A DNA stretch of 64,000 nt from Clostridia bacterium (GTDB lineage Bacteria > Bacillota > Clostridia > Christensenellales > Borkfalkiaceae): assembly GCA_017467275.1 (NCBI GenBank), contig JAFTSN010000003.1:1-64000 (forward strand), written 5' to 3'. This document shows positions 33,410-40,683 of the stretch, in pieces. The position numbers and the translations under genes are program-made. Each line of letters opens with the position of its first letter. The first letter of the stretch is position 1. The notes beneath the pieces are model-generated. The model searched no databases. It had not been told where the DNA came from and saw only the letters and a program-made list of their open reading frames with translations.

Positions 33410-34666
33410 GGTACCTAAAACTGTGTATGTTTATTTTTGGACTTGATAACGCCTTTCCTTTTCATTTGGTGATATGTAACCGAGTGTGGAGTGTGGCCGT
33501 TCTTCGTTATAAAAGTCTATATATTCAGCAACCCTTTGGTTGAAAACTTTTAAGGAAGGATAAATAATTCTATAAAGTTCTTCCTTTTTTAAAGAAGCAA
33601 AAAACGATTCGATTACGCTATTATCGCTAGGTGTTTTTGCGCGAGAAAAGGAGTGTGTTATATGTAAAGAATGTAGTAGTTTTTCATAAGCATAGGAGGT
33701 ATATTGACCTCCTCGGTCGCTATGAAAAATCAAAGATTTGGGGTGGCGTGAGCTATATGCCATTTTTAAAGTGGAAGTAACCAATTGGGTGGTTGCTTGA
33801 GGTGCAATTTTATAGGCAACAACTTTTCTTGAATATAAGTCAAGGATGGCACAAATGAATACAGTGTGATTAGAAAAACGAAATTGTGTAATATCTCCAA
33901 CCCAACGCTGATTGGGGGCGGTTGCCGAAAAATCATTTTGTAAAAGATTTTTCTTTTTATTTGTGCGTTGCTCTTTCATAAATTCCTTTTTAACGCCTGA
34001 ACGAATACTTTTTAATTGCATTTCATGCATTAATTTTTTAACTTTTTTTAAACTGGTGCGGTAATTTTTTGATTTAATAATTGAAAAGATTTTTTCGGCA
34101 CCATAAATCCCGTGATTCTCGTCATAAATAGTACGAATCATATTACACAACTCTAATTTACGTTGAAGATACAAGGTATCTTCTTTTTTATTACGGAACA
34201 TATGGTTGTAAAAAGTGCCACGACTTACATTTAAAGCTGAACATAATTCGTGTACGGAATATTCCTCATAGAGCTTTTCTAATTCATACAGTCTTGTTTT
34301 TAAAGGGGCAGATGCTGTGCAGTTGACTTTTTGCAAAATTTCACAGATATGCTTTAATTTAATTTGATTATTTTTTATGTTACGATAGTTTCGTTTGAAA
34401 TAAATGAAATCGTTAGGATTATTTTTAGGTAAGTCCTTATATTTCTTGAACCAATAATAAAGAGTGCTGCGGGGGATTTGATACTTTTCCATTAGTTCCT
34501 GAACGGATAGTCCACGCTTGTGTTCTAAACAGCACTGTGCGATTTGAGATGTTGAATAGTGTTTTTTCATGAGTATAACTCCTTAAAATAATTTATTCCG
34601 ATAAAATATCGGTAATTTAATTATAAAGTATATTCAAAAAGGTTGCAAGATATTGCAATAGGTAAC
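33410..34666 (-). mobile_element. IS3-like insertion sequence (ends approximate)
   Basis: The transposase gene is flanked by short imperfect inverted repeats: GGTACCTA at 33410-33417 and, in inverse, GTTACCTAT from 34658-34666. I could not find a convincing target-site duplication, so the exact ends are uncertain. It occupies the left third of the tRNA-Gly island. Confidence 0.4.
33431..34570 (-). CDS. IS3-family transposase, single-frame OrfAB type
   Basis: DDE transposase of 379 residues. The N-terminal 100 residues hold helix-turn-helix sequence like IS3 OrfA (RGLSVQELMEKYQIPRSTLY). Residues about 105-200 match the HTH_21 region of OrfB (HGIYGAEKIFSIIK). The integrase-type core carries Asp226 (RWVGDITQF), Asp285 (FHSDRGGQY) and Glu321 (VIESFFASLKKEEL), with 35 residues between the last two, as in IS3/IS150. 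Most IS3 elements make this protein by programmed frameshifting between two ORFs; here it is one uninterrupted frame. All catalytic residues are present, so it could be active. It lies antisense to the defence genes. Confidence 0.93.
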   Translation of the reverse strand: MKKHYSTSQIAQCCLEHKRGLSVQELMEKYQIPRSTLYYWFKKYKDLPKNNPNDFIYFKRNYRNIKNNQIKLKHICEILQKVNCTASAPLKTRLYELEKLYEEYSVHELCSALNVSRGTFYNHMFRNKKEDTLYLQRKLELCNMIRTIYDENHGIYGAEKIFSIIKSKNYRTSLKKVKKLMHEMQLKSIRSGVKKEFMKEQRTNKKKNLLQNDFSATAPNQRWVGDITQFRFSNHTVFICAILDLYSRKVVAYKIAPQATTQLVTSTLKMAYSSRHPKSLIFHSDRGGQYTSYAYEKLLHSLHITHSFSRAKTPSDNSVIESFFASLKKEELYRIIYPSLKVFNQRVAEYIDFYNEERPHSTLGYISPNEKERRYQVQK

Positions 34667-34760
34667 TCTTCTAAAAGACAAAAAACTTCAATTCAATGCA
34701 AGTATTTTATTAAAAATCAATAAAAAATACAAAAATTTGAGAAAAATGCTCATTTACTTG

Positions 34761-34789
34761 TTTACTTTTTAGAAAAAATGGTATATAAT
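34761..34789 (+). promoter_or_regulatory. Promoter of the rloA/rloB-like operon
   Basis: TTTACT (34761-34766) and TATAAT (34784-34789), 17-base spacer, about 20 bases before the ATG. The start of transcription would fall almost at the SD, so the 5' UTR is very short. Confidence 0.55.
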
Positions 34790-34808
34790 ATTAATGGAGG
34801 AGATTATT

Positions 34809-36077
34809 ATGTTAATACAATTTAGATTTAAAAATTATAAGTCATTTAAAAATGAAGCAGTATTAGACTTATCGTCTACAAAAATAACAGAGAATGCTGA
34901 TAATGTTGTGCAAATTGGGCATGAAAAAATTTTAAAGTTGGCAGCGATTTATGGCGCTAATGCGAGCGGTAAATCTGGAATCTTTGATGCTTTTGAATAT
35001 ATGTCTTATTACGTTATACAATCATTTAAGTTTGATGATGAAATTTCTGAACGTCAAAAAGAAAATCGAATTACTCCTACGCCATTTAGATTTTCTAAAG
35101 AAACTAAAGATGCCCCCTCCGAATTTGAGGTTTATTTTTCTAGAGTTGATAAAAAAGGAAAAATAAAATTTTACAATTATGGTTTTAGCGTTGATGCAAA
35201 TCAAGTCCATGAAGAATGGCTTAATATTAAATCTGCATCTGGAAGAGAATACAAGAATGTTTTTTATAGAGATTTAAAAGAAATAGAATTTCCTGGATTA
35301 ACCTCTAAACAGGTTGAACTTATTTCAGAAGGATTAAGCGACGAAACATTAGTGCTTTCGCTTGGTGCGAAATTGAACGTAGCTATATTTAAAGATGTTC
35401 GTAGGTGGTTTTTAGATAATGAAACCTTAAACTACGCATCATTATCTCAAAATGTATATTTATATAGAAATATGCCTGATGGTTTTGATTCGGATGTTCA
35501 AGTTCAAGAAAATGTCGTAAGATATTTTTCTTCTTTTGATGATGGGATTGTAGGTTTTGAAGTTGAAGAAAACCAACAAACAGATGACAAAGAGGAAACA
35601 ACATATACTATTGACACACTGCATAAAATGATGGATTCAGCGGAACGAGGGACAATACCTTTAGCGGATGAATCGGCTGGAACATTAAAAATGTTTTCCT
35701 TATATCCATTTTTAGTATCTGTTATTGAAAAGGGTAATGTTTTATTTATTGACGAATTAAACGCTAGACTGCATCCATTATTGGTAAGAAATATTATTTT
35801 GCTGTTTGCCAATAAAGACACTAACCCTAACAACGCCCAACTGATTTTTACGACTCACGATACATGGCAGTTGTCTACAGATGTGTTACGAAGAGATGAG
35901 GTTTGGTTTACGGAAAAAGATAAAACAGGTTGTTCTTCTTTGTATGCTTTATCTGATTTTAAAGATTCTAATGGCGTAAAAATTAGAAAAGATGAAAATT
36001 ATGAAAAAAATTACCTTCTCGGTAATTATGGTGCAATTCCTCGATTGACAACATTAAAGTTGAAAGGGGATAAATAA
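34809..36077 (+). CDS. RloA/AAA_15-type ATPase, probable phage-defence protein
   Basis: The 422-residue ATPase belongs to the OLD/ABC-like group (COG1106). Walker A is GANASGKS at residues 49-56; a Walker B VLFIDELNARLHP lies near residue 310 and is followed by TTHDTWQLS, the H-loop. The insert between them is helical. Such proteins (RloA, AbiLi-like, the ATPase of PARIS) are encoded next to a small nuclease-like partner, and an RloB-like gene follows here with one base between stop and start. The ATPase is thought to sense infection and release or activate the partner. The ATG at 34809 is chosen because GGAGGAG lies 6 bases upstream; an ATG 15 bases earlier overlaps the SD. Confidence 0.85.
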   Translation: MLIQFRFKNYKSFKNEAVLDLSSTKITENADNVVQIGHEKILKLAAIYGANASGKSGIFDAFEYMSYYVIQSFKFDDEISERQKENRITPTPFRFSKETKDAPSEFEVYFSRVDKKGKIKFYNYGFSVDANQVHEEWLNIKSASGREYKNVFYRDLKEIEFPGLTSKQVELISEGLSDETLVLSLGAKLNVAIFKDVRRWFLDNETLNYASLSQNVYLYRNMPDGFDSDVQVQENVVRYFSSFDDGIVGFEVEENQQTDDKEETTYTIDTLHKMMDSAERGTIPLADESAGTLKMFSLYPFLVSVIEKGNVLFIDELNARLHPLLVRNIILLFANKDTNPNNAQLIFTTHDTWQLSTDVLRRDEVWFTEKDKTGCSSLYALSDFKDSNGVKIRKDENYEKNYLLGNYGAIPRLTTLKLKGDK

Positions 36078-36078
36078 T

Positions 36079-36711
36079 ATGAGCAAAGAACAACGTATAG
36101 GAAAAAGAAGACCGAGGTCTTTTGAGTGTAGGACTCCCAAATTGGGATATTATATAATTTATACGGATACCAAAGAGACAGAAGAAAATTATATAGATGG
36201 TTTCAGGAAATCTTTGCCTGTTGAATTTCAAGAAAAAATAGAAATTCAAATTTTAAAAGATAAAACAGCCAATTTAGTCAAGCGTTGTTGCGAATATATG
36301 CGTAACAATCCACAGTATCGTTCTGCGTGGCTCATCTTTGATAAAGATCAAGTATCTCACTTCGATGAAATTATCGAAGAAGCGAACAGTAAAAACATAC
36401 AAGTTGCATGGTCAAATCCCTGTATTGAAATTTGGTTTTCTGGGTATTTAGGAAAAATCAGTTGTATTGACTCGACAACTTGTTGTCGCAATTTTTCTGT
36501 ATTATACAAGCAAAAGACAGGAAAGGAATACGATAAAGGCGAGAAAGAAATTTATCAAATTTTAAATAAAACAGGCAACGAGCAAAAAGCTATTAAATAT
36601 TTCAAACAAAAATATGAAAATGCGAATAAAGATAAACTTTCGCCAGGTGAACAGCTGCGTGGAAGTTATATGTTTGCTTTAATTGAAGAAATTAGAAATA
36701 TGCTTAAATAG
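36079..36711 (+). CDS. RloB-family protein (Toprim-like effector)
   Basis: The 210-residue product has the RloB layout: an early TKETEENYIDGF segment with a candidate catalytic Glu (about residues 31-42), a conserved FDKDQ (87-91) of D-x-D form, and SNPCIEIWF (112-120), which is highly characteristic of the family. The Glu plus DxD arrangement is like a Toprim metal centre, so nuclease activity is plausible but unproven. The gene is directly coupled to the RloA-like ATPase. RloA/RloB pairs occur in restriction-modification and defence islands and give abortive infection in related systems. The C-terminal third is basic and helical. Confidence 0.85.
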   Translation: MSKEQRIGKRRPRSFECRTPKLGYYIIYTDTKETEENYIDGFRKSLPVEFQEKIEIQILKDKTANLVKRCCEYMRNNPQYRSAWLIFDKDQVSHFDEIIEEANSKNIQVAWSNPCIEIWFSGYLGKISCIDSTTCCRNFSVLYKQKTGKEYDKGEKEIYQILNKTGNEQKAIKYFKQKYENANKDKLSPGEQLRGSYMFALIEEIRNMLK

Positions 36712-36746
36712 AAGGATTATTAAATATTCACAAAAGGAAATAAGAT

Positions 36747-36953
36747 ATGGAAAAAGAGATTATTGTAGCTATTATAACAGCTTCGGGAGGAATTTTAGCG
36801 GCTATAATTGCTGGCATTTTTTCCTTGTTAAAAAAAAGTAAAGAAAAAGATAGTCAAAAAATTCAAGGGAATAATAATATTCAGGCACGCGGCAATATTC
36901 ACGTAACTGGGGGTATAGATATTTATGAACAGACAGACGATAAACGGCGATAA
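36747..36953 (+). CDS. Small single-helix membrane protein, candidate ABC-3C effector N-terminus
   Basis: The 68-residue product has one strong N-terminal membrane helix (IIVAIITASGGILAAIIAGI), a Lys-rich stretch, then GNNNIQARGNIHVTGGIDI and a stop. The NNIQA-G-(N/D)I motif also occurs just downstream (36961-36995) in a shifted frame, and the following gene is in the same frame as this one. It may therefore be the membrane-spanning front half of a broken effector, or a genuine short protein. AAGGAAA lies 10 bases upstream of the ATG. Transmembrane effectors joined to a C-terminal recognition domain are a known theme in ABC-three-component systems. Confidence 0.55.
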   Translation: MEKEIIVAIITASGGILAAIIAGIFSLLKKSKEKDSQKIQGNNNIQARGNIHVTGGIDIYEQTDDKRR

Positions 36954-36998
36954 TAATATTCAAGCGGGTGCGATATTGATATCGGAAGTGTAAATATT

Positions 36999-37472
36999 AT
37001 GGTAAAAAACGGGCTTTCGGTTGCAACAAAACCTATTCGTGCCAATTTAGCGGATGAGCCTCCTTTAACGGAAGATCAAGATATAGAAAATACCGTATTA
37101 ATCAGCAAACTTAAAACTGGTGGATTTAATGTTGTTTTTCGTAACCATGCAACAAAGAAAAAGTTGGATGCTTTAAATATAGTAATAAATTATTCTAAAA
37201 AAGAAAATGGAAAAGCCATTTTAAATGATATTTATCAGAATTTAATTACAATTATTAATGTTAAATATATATCAAAATTAGCCGATGGGGAAAGTTTACA
37301 ATCAAGTGTAATAGAATTTGTGGAAGACTTTTCGGAGATTGCGGAAAAATACAAACAATATATAGAAATAGACGAGGCTTTTTTAGAAGGACTTTTATAT
37401 ATAGCAACATCTCGATGTGCAATAAATTGGAAAATGGAGAATGATGATGAAAACATCAATGATAGTAAATAG
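36999..37472 (+). CDS. ABC-3C C-terminal-domain-like protein (effector C-terminus)
   Basis: The 157-residue helical protein contains a segment typical of the C-terminal domain of ABC-3C effectors: a NDIYQNLITIINVKYISKL core and an acidic tail. The frame is open upstream of the ATG back through IDIGSVNI, which continues the NNIQAG motif only if one base is added near 36975. No good SD precedes this ATG. An alternative start is the ATG at 36925, overlapping the previous ORF, which would need that one-base correction. It overlaps the next gene by 26-32 bp. The family assignment is by architecture and moderate. Confidence 0.5.
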   Translation: MVKNGLSVATKPIRANLADEPPLTEDQDIENTVLISKLKTGGFNVVFRNHATKKKLDALNIVINYSKKENGKAILNDIYQNLITIINVKYISKLADGESLQSSVIEFVEDFSEIAEKYKQYIEIDEAFLEGLLYIATSRCAINWKMENDDENINDSK

Positions 37473-37776
37473 AATAGATAATTGGTTTGATTCTATTGAT
37501 GTAGAACTAGACGAATGTTATGTGGCTATACAAATTCTAGAACGTTTATATACAAGAAAGAAAATCGGACTTGATTATGACCGTTTTAAGTTGGCGTCTT
37601 TAATTTATCATCGCTCTAGTGCCGAATCAATTGCGGTTCTTGATAAAGCTATCGTATTGCTTATTTCTAGAAATTTAATAAGATTAGAAACAAAGAAGTT
37701 AGGGATGCGTAAATTGCTAATTACCGGGTTTGGGGAATCGACATATAGAATTTATAAAGAAGAGGTGGAAAAATGA
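37447..37776 (+). CDS. ABC-3C middle-component-like protein
   Basis: A 109-residue, all-helical protein with a probable winged-helix fold: a VAIQILERLYTRKKIGLDY segment, then ASLIYHRSSAESIAVLDKAI, then a short beta end. The size and position between the effector-like gene and the ABC ATPase fit the 'middle component' of ABC-three-component systems. Three tandem ATGs occur (37441, 37444, 37447); the third is best spaced from GGAG at 37436. It overlaps the preceding gene by 26 bp and the ATPase gene by 4 bp, so the three genes are translationally coupled. Confidence 0.6.
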   Translation: MKTSMIVNRIDNWFDSIDVELDECYVAIQILERLYTRKKIGLDYDRFKLASLIYHRSSAESIAVLDKAIVLLISRNLIRLETKKLGMRKLLITGFGESTYRIYKEEVEK

Positions 37777-39635
37777 GAATTTTCAATATGACTGTGAGCG
37801 GTGATTTAACTCTGAATATGAAATTTGAAGAGAAAAATGTATTGCTTGGAGAAAATAATACAGGAAAATCAACTTTTGTAAAATTAATTTTATATGTATT
37901 GGGCGTTGAGATTAATAACTTTATAGAAGAAATTACTGTTCACAATAAGTGTAATTCCGTATCTCTAGCTATTCAAACAAAAAGTAATAATAAGTATTTG
38001 ATTACAAGAAAATTGCCTTATTCTGATATGGTAAACGTTTTTCCTGTTAACTCAAATAACGAAGTGTTAGTTCAAGAGGTTTTAGTATATAATTTAGAGG
38101 AATATTCAGACTTTTTATTAGCGGAAGAGCTTTATCCACAAGAAACAATTTCGTATGGGCAAGGTAAAAAAGCATCTCTTCGTTATTATTTCTTGTTGAG
38201 AGGAGCTGTCATAGATCAAACAACCCCGCATGCACGTATTCTTTCAAATTTAAGTGGTGAAAAGAATGATTATATTGCAAGCCAACCATTAATTAATACG
38301 GCGATAATCGAAAATATTTTGAGCCGAAATACTACAGAGATTCAGCGATTAAGGCTCTCGTTAAAAGAAAAAGAAAAAGAACGCAATCAAATTAATGAAA
38401 AGATTGCATTCTTTTCTGAAATGATTTCGGAAAAACTTGAAAAACATAAAAACATGCCTAATACTGTAGATAAAATAAATTTAGAGATACAAAAGTTAAA
38501 TCAAGAAGAAAAAAATTTATCGTCTGAAAGATACGATGTGCTTATTCAATTAGAAAAAGCAGCTGATAAACAAATTGAGACGGAAATTTTCCACTTAAAA
38601 ACTGCTTTAAATAAGGAGAAAGAACTTAAAAATGTTATTTTGTTAAATATATCTGATGCAAAAGCAGCACAAAAAAAATTGAAAGAAGAACTAGAAATTA
38701 TTAAAAAGAGATTAGCAGCTAAAAAAATTATTTCAAACATACCAGTTACAATTTGTCCTATATGCTTTTCGGAAGTAGGTCAAGATGCTTTTTGTGAACA
38801 CTGTAAGGAAATAGATAATGAAAAAAATATAGAAGCTCTTGCTGTATATAAAAAACTGATCGAAGACTCTTTAAAAGAATCTATCGTTTTGTTAAGGCAA
38901 TATCAAGAAAATTTATGCCAGTGTGAAACAAAAATCATAAATTATAACAAAGAGTTGAATGATTTAGAAGAAAAATACGTTATTCGTTTGAACAATCTTC
39001 GTACACCGTTGCAAGGGATTATAGATGAATTAAAAGAAAGAATTAAATTTTTATCTTCCAGACAAATTATATTGCATGATTTATTGTCGTATATGAATGA
39101 AAATGAAAAAAATAAAAATCATCGAAAAAGGATAAACGAAGAACTTCAGGAATTACGTGGTGAATTGGATAAAGCCAACCAAAAGAGTATGGAGGATATG
39201 CGAATCGCTGAAACATGGATTGAATATTATAATGATATTTATAATGAAATCTTTGGCACTATTGATAATAAGATTGAACTTGATGATAGTTATATGCCTT
39301 TAATTAATGGAACGGAAATACAAAAAATATCATCCGAAAGCGTAAAACTTGTAGCACAATTGGCTTACATATTTACGCTTGCTACGCTCAACAATAAACT
39401 TGATAAAAGTTCTATTAATCATTTAGGATTTATTATATTTGATTCGCCTAAAGATAAAGATTTGGATTTGGATAAATATAAAAGATTTTTAAGCCTTTTA
39501 AATCAAGTAAATAATGTTCAGATTTTTTTGACAGGCAGTATATTGGATAAAGAGTCTTATCTTGGAGCTTTCCCCACGGCATATTATTTGCCTGAATTAT
39601 CGGAACGCAATAGGCTTTTAAAAGAAACTAGATGA
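37773..39635 (+). CDS. ABC-3C-type SMC/Rad50-like ATPase (DUF3732-like)
   Basis: The 620-residue ATPase has Walker A GENNTGKST at 26-34, long coiled coil from about residue 190 to 500, and a hinge-like CPIC...CEHC motif (about 328-345) that recalls the Rad50 zinc hook. The C-terminal lobe has an ISSESVKLVAQLAYIF signature-like segment and Walker B GFIIFDSPKDKD near residue 555. At the place where most ABC ATPases have the catalytic Glu there is Ser (FDSP), a departure also expected in DUF3732 proteins, so hydrolysis may be slow or need a partner residue. In ABC-3C systems this protein is the sensor and the small upstream genes are the effector and middle component. Confidence 0.8.
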   Translation: MRIFNMTVSGDLTLNMKFEEKNVLLGENNTGKSTFVKLILYVLGVEINNFIEEITVHNKCNSVSLAIQTKSNNKYLITRKLPYSDMVNVFPVNSNNEVLVQEVLVYNLEEYSDFLLAEELYPQETISYGQGKKASLRYYFLLRGAVIDQTTPHARILSNLSGEKNDYIASQPLINTAIIENILSRNTTEIQRLRLSLKEKEKERNQINEKIAFFSEMISEKLEKHKNMPNTVDKINLEIQKLNQEEKNLSSERYDVLIQLEKAADKQIETEIFHLKTALNKEKELKNVILLNISDAKAAQKKLKEELEIIKKRLAAKKIISNIPVTICPICFSEVGQDAFCEHCKEIDNEKNIEALAVYKKLIEDSLKESIVLLRQYQENLCQCETKIINYNKELNDLEEKYVIRLNNLRTPLQGIIDELKERIKFLSSRQIILHDLLSYMNENEKNKNHRKRINEELQELRGELDKANQKSMEDMRIAETWIEYYNDIYNEIFGTIDNKIELDDSYMPLINGTEIQKISSESVKLVAQLAYIFTLATLNNKLDKSSINHLGFIIFDSPKDKDLDLDKYKRFLSLLNQVNNVQIFLTGSILDKESYLGAFPTAYYLPELSERNRLLKETR

Positions 39636-39732
39636 TTTATAATATAGACTTATTGATTATTTTTTAAGTGGGTAGTTCGGGTACAGTGAATTAAATCGTA
39701 AAAAAGCAGATGTGGTCATGAAACACAAAAAG

Positions 39733-39763
39733 AGAAACACTCGTGAGGGTGTTTCTTTTTTTT
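39733..39763 (+). terminator. Terminator after the ABC-3C-like operon
   Basis: AGAAACAC (39733-39740) pairs with GTGTTTCT (39749-39756); the arm runs into a T-tract to 39763. Two further small hairpins (TTGGCGC/GCGCCAA and GAAAATG/CATTTTC, the latter at 39810-39827) lie between it and the right att copy. Confidence 0.75.
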
Positions 39764-39827
39764 GATGAGGTGCGCTCGTCGGGACTCTTGGCGCAAAAGA
39801 CGCGCCAAAGAAAATGCAAGCATTTTC

Positions 39828-39841
39828 CGTCACCTGCTCCA
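39828..39841 (+). repeat. Right copy of the 14-bp island direct repeat
   Basis: Identical to the last 14 bases of tRNA-Gly at 33246-33259, including the encoded CCA, but without the rest of a tRNA. An inverted repeat GAAAATG-CAA-CATTTTC (with G/C inner pair) abuts it on the island side. Confidence 0.85.
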
Positions 39842-39848
39842 AGTCAGT

Positions 39849-39899
39849 ATAATCCGAACTATTTGTTTACAACAAGCGAATGGTTCGGATTATCTTTTT
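39849..39899 (+). terminator. Terminator beyond the right att copy (probably the original tRNA-Gly terminator)
   Basis: A perfect 11-bp stem ATAATCCGAAC (39849-39859) with GTTCGGATTAT (39883-39893), then CTTTTT. It lies 7 bases after the displaced tRNA 3' end, as expected for the terminator of the tRNA before island insertion. Confidence 0.8.
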
Positions 39900-39943
39900 A
39901 TATTGAAAAAGATGGGAATTGATTTGCTGTGGCGTAAAAAGTA

Positions 39944-39972
39944 TTGACTTAATTATCTATTTATGGTATATT
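39944..39972 (+). promoter_or_regulatory. Promoter of the structured leader RNA
   Basis: TTGACT (39944-39949) and TATATT (39967-39972), 17-base spacer. The predicted transcription start (about 39979) is exactly the first base of the long helix described in the next entry. Confidence 0.75.
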
Positions 39973-39978
39973 ATTTAC

Positions 39979-40127
39979 GCGACATATCTTAATATTTTAT
40001 CCTAAATCAAGGGAATACTATCGTTAAAAGTGTATTCTCTCCCCTTTGATTTAGGAAAAAGATGTGTCGCAACATTGAGAGGTACATTTTTGGGTGTGTC
40101 TCTCTATGGGACACACTTTTTGTTTTT
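39979..40127 (+). ncRNA. Highly structured leader or small RNA ending in an intrinsic terminator
   Basis: An outer helix pairs GCGACATATCTT (39979-39990) with AAGATGTGTCGC (40059-40070), 12 bp with one G-U. An inner helix pairs CCTAAATCAA (40001-40010) with TTGATTTAGG (40046-40055), extended by GGG/CCC past one bulge. An apical helix pairs GAATAC (40013-40018) with GTATTC (40032-40037). After a linker, GTGTGTC (40094-40100) and GACACAC (40110-40116) form a terminator followed by TTTTTGTTTTT. The P1 3' strand TGTGTC (40063-40068) could instead pair with GACACA (40110-40115), which would break the terminator. The coding start of the zinc-ribbon gene is 15 bases beyond. I do not recognise it as a known riboswitch or 6S RNA. 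It may be an attenuator or a stand-alone sRNA. Confidence 0.7.
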
Positions 40128-40141
40128 CGGAGGTTTTATTG

Positions 40142-40660
40142 ATGGCTTTAATTAAATGTCCCGATTGCGGGAAAGAAATTTCAAACAAATCAAGGGCTTG
40201 TATTTATTGTGGGTGTCCTATTGAAAGCGCGCCTATGCAAACGGATAATGTATCATATAAAATTAAAATAATTTCTATTTCAGACGAAAAGGTGTTTGTG
40301 CAAACTATGTTTAATTTAAGTTTGTGTAGCACATTAGGGGCAAAGCATATTTGTTCGCATTTGCCCTATGAATTTCCGCAGCCTTTACCTTATAGGGATT
40401 GTCAATTTTTAATGGATACATTAAATAAAATCGGGTGTACGGTTGAAACGAACAAAAATACGGAAACCAACACTCCCGCTTTAAAAATTATTGAAGAGCC
40501 GATACAAGCAAACGATAATGTCGTAAAATGCCCTAAATGCGGTTCAACTCAAATAGCAACAGTAAATAGAGGTTGGTCAATGATTTGGGGATTAATAGGT
40601 AGTGGAAATGCGTGTAATGTATGCCAAAACTGCGGTCATAAATGGAATCCGAAAAAATAA
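40142..40660 (+). CDS. Double zinc-ribbon protein
   Basis: The 172-residue product has an N-terminal zinc ribbon (KCPDCGKEISNKSRACIYCG, four Cys in CxxC pairs) and a C-terminal one (KCPKCGSTQ and, after WSMIWGLIGSGNACN, CQNCGHKWNPKK). The middle part (about residues 35-125) contains a segment similar to ribosomal-protein-L7/L12-like or ligand-binding beta-alpha folds, but I cannot name it. The ATG is 6 bases after CGGAGG, which directly follows the leader terminator. Zinc-ribbon proteins of this kind are common and mostly uncharacterised. The gene is AT-rich like the island on its left, yet it lies outside the att repeats, so it could belong to an older or second element. Confidence 0.75.
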   Translation: MALIKCPDCGKEISNKSRACIYCGCPIESAPMQTDNVSYKIKIISISDEKVFVQTMFNLSLCSTLGAKHICSHLPYEFPQPLPYRDCQFLMDTLNKIGCTVETNKNTETNTPALKIIEEPIQANDNVVKCPKCGSTQIATVNRGWSMIWGLIGSGNACNVCQNCGHKWNPKK

Positions 40661-40683
40661 TGTTTGTACTTTTGGAGGGAACC

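Larger units (their letters stand above)
33260..39841 (+). mobile_element. Defence island integrated at tRNA-Gly (about 6.6 kb)
   Basis: The segment lies between the two 14-bp copies of the tRNA-Gly 3' end and is visibly more AT-rich than leuA on the left and the chromosome from 41.4 kb onward. Cargo: an IS3-like transposase gene, a RloA/RloB-like pair, and a small-membrane-protein / C-terminal-domain / middle-component / ABC-ATPase set of ABC-3C type. No tyrosine or serine integrase gene is present, so the island can no longer excise by itself or was moved in trans. The boundaries follow from the repeats; the mechanism is inferred. Confidence 0.75.

Noticed and set aside
39657-39842. Possible 61-codon minus-strand gene at the right end of the island
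   Set aside because: It covers the terminator and hairpins next to the att site and shows no protein-like features.
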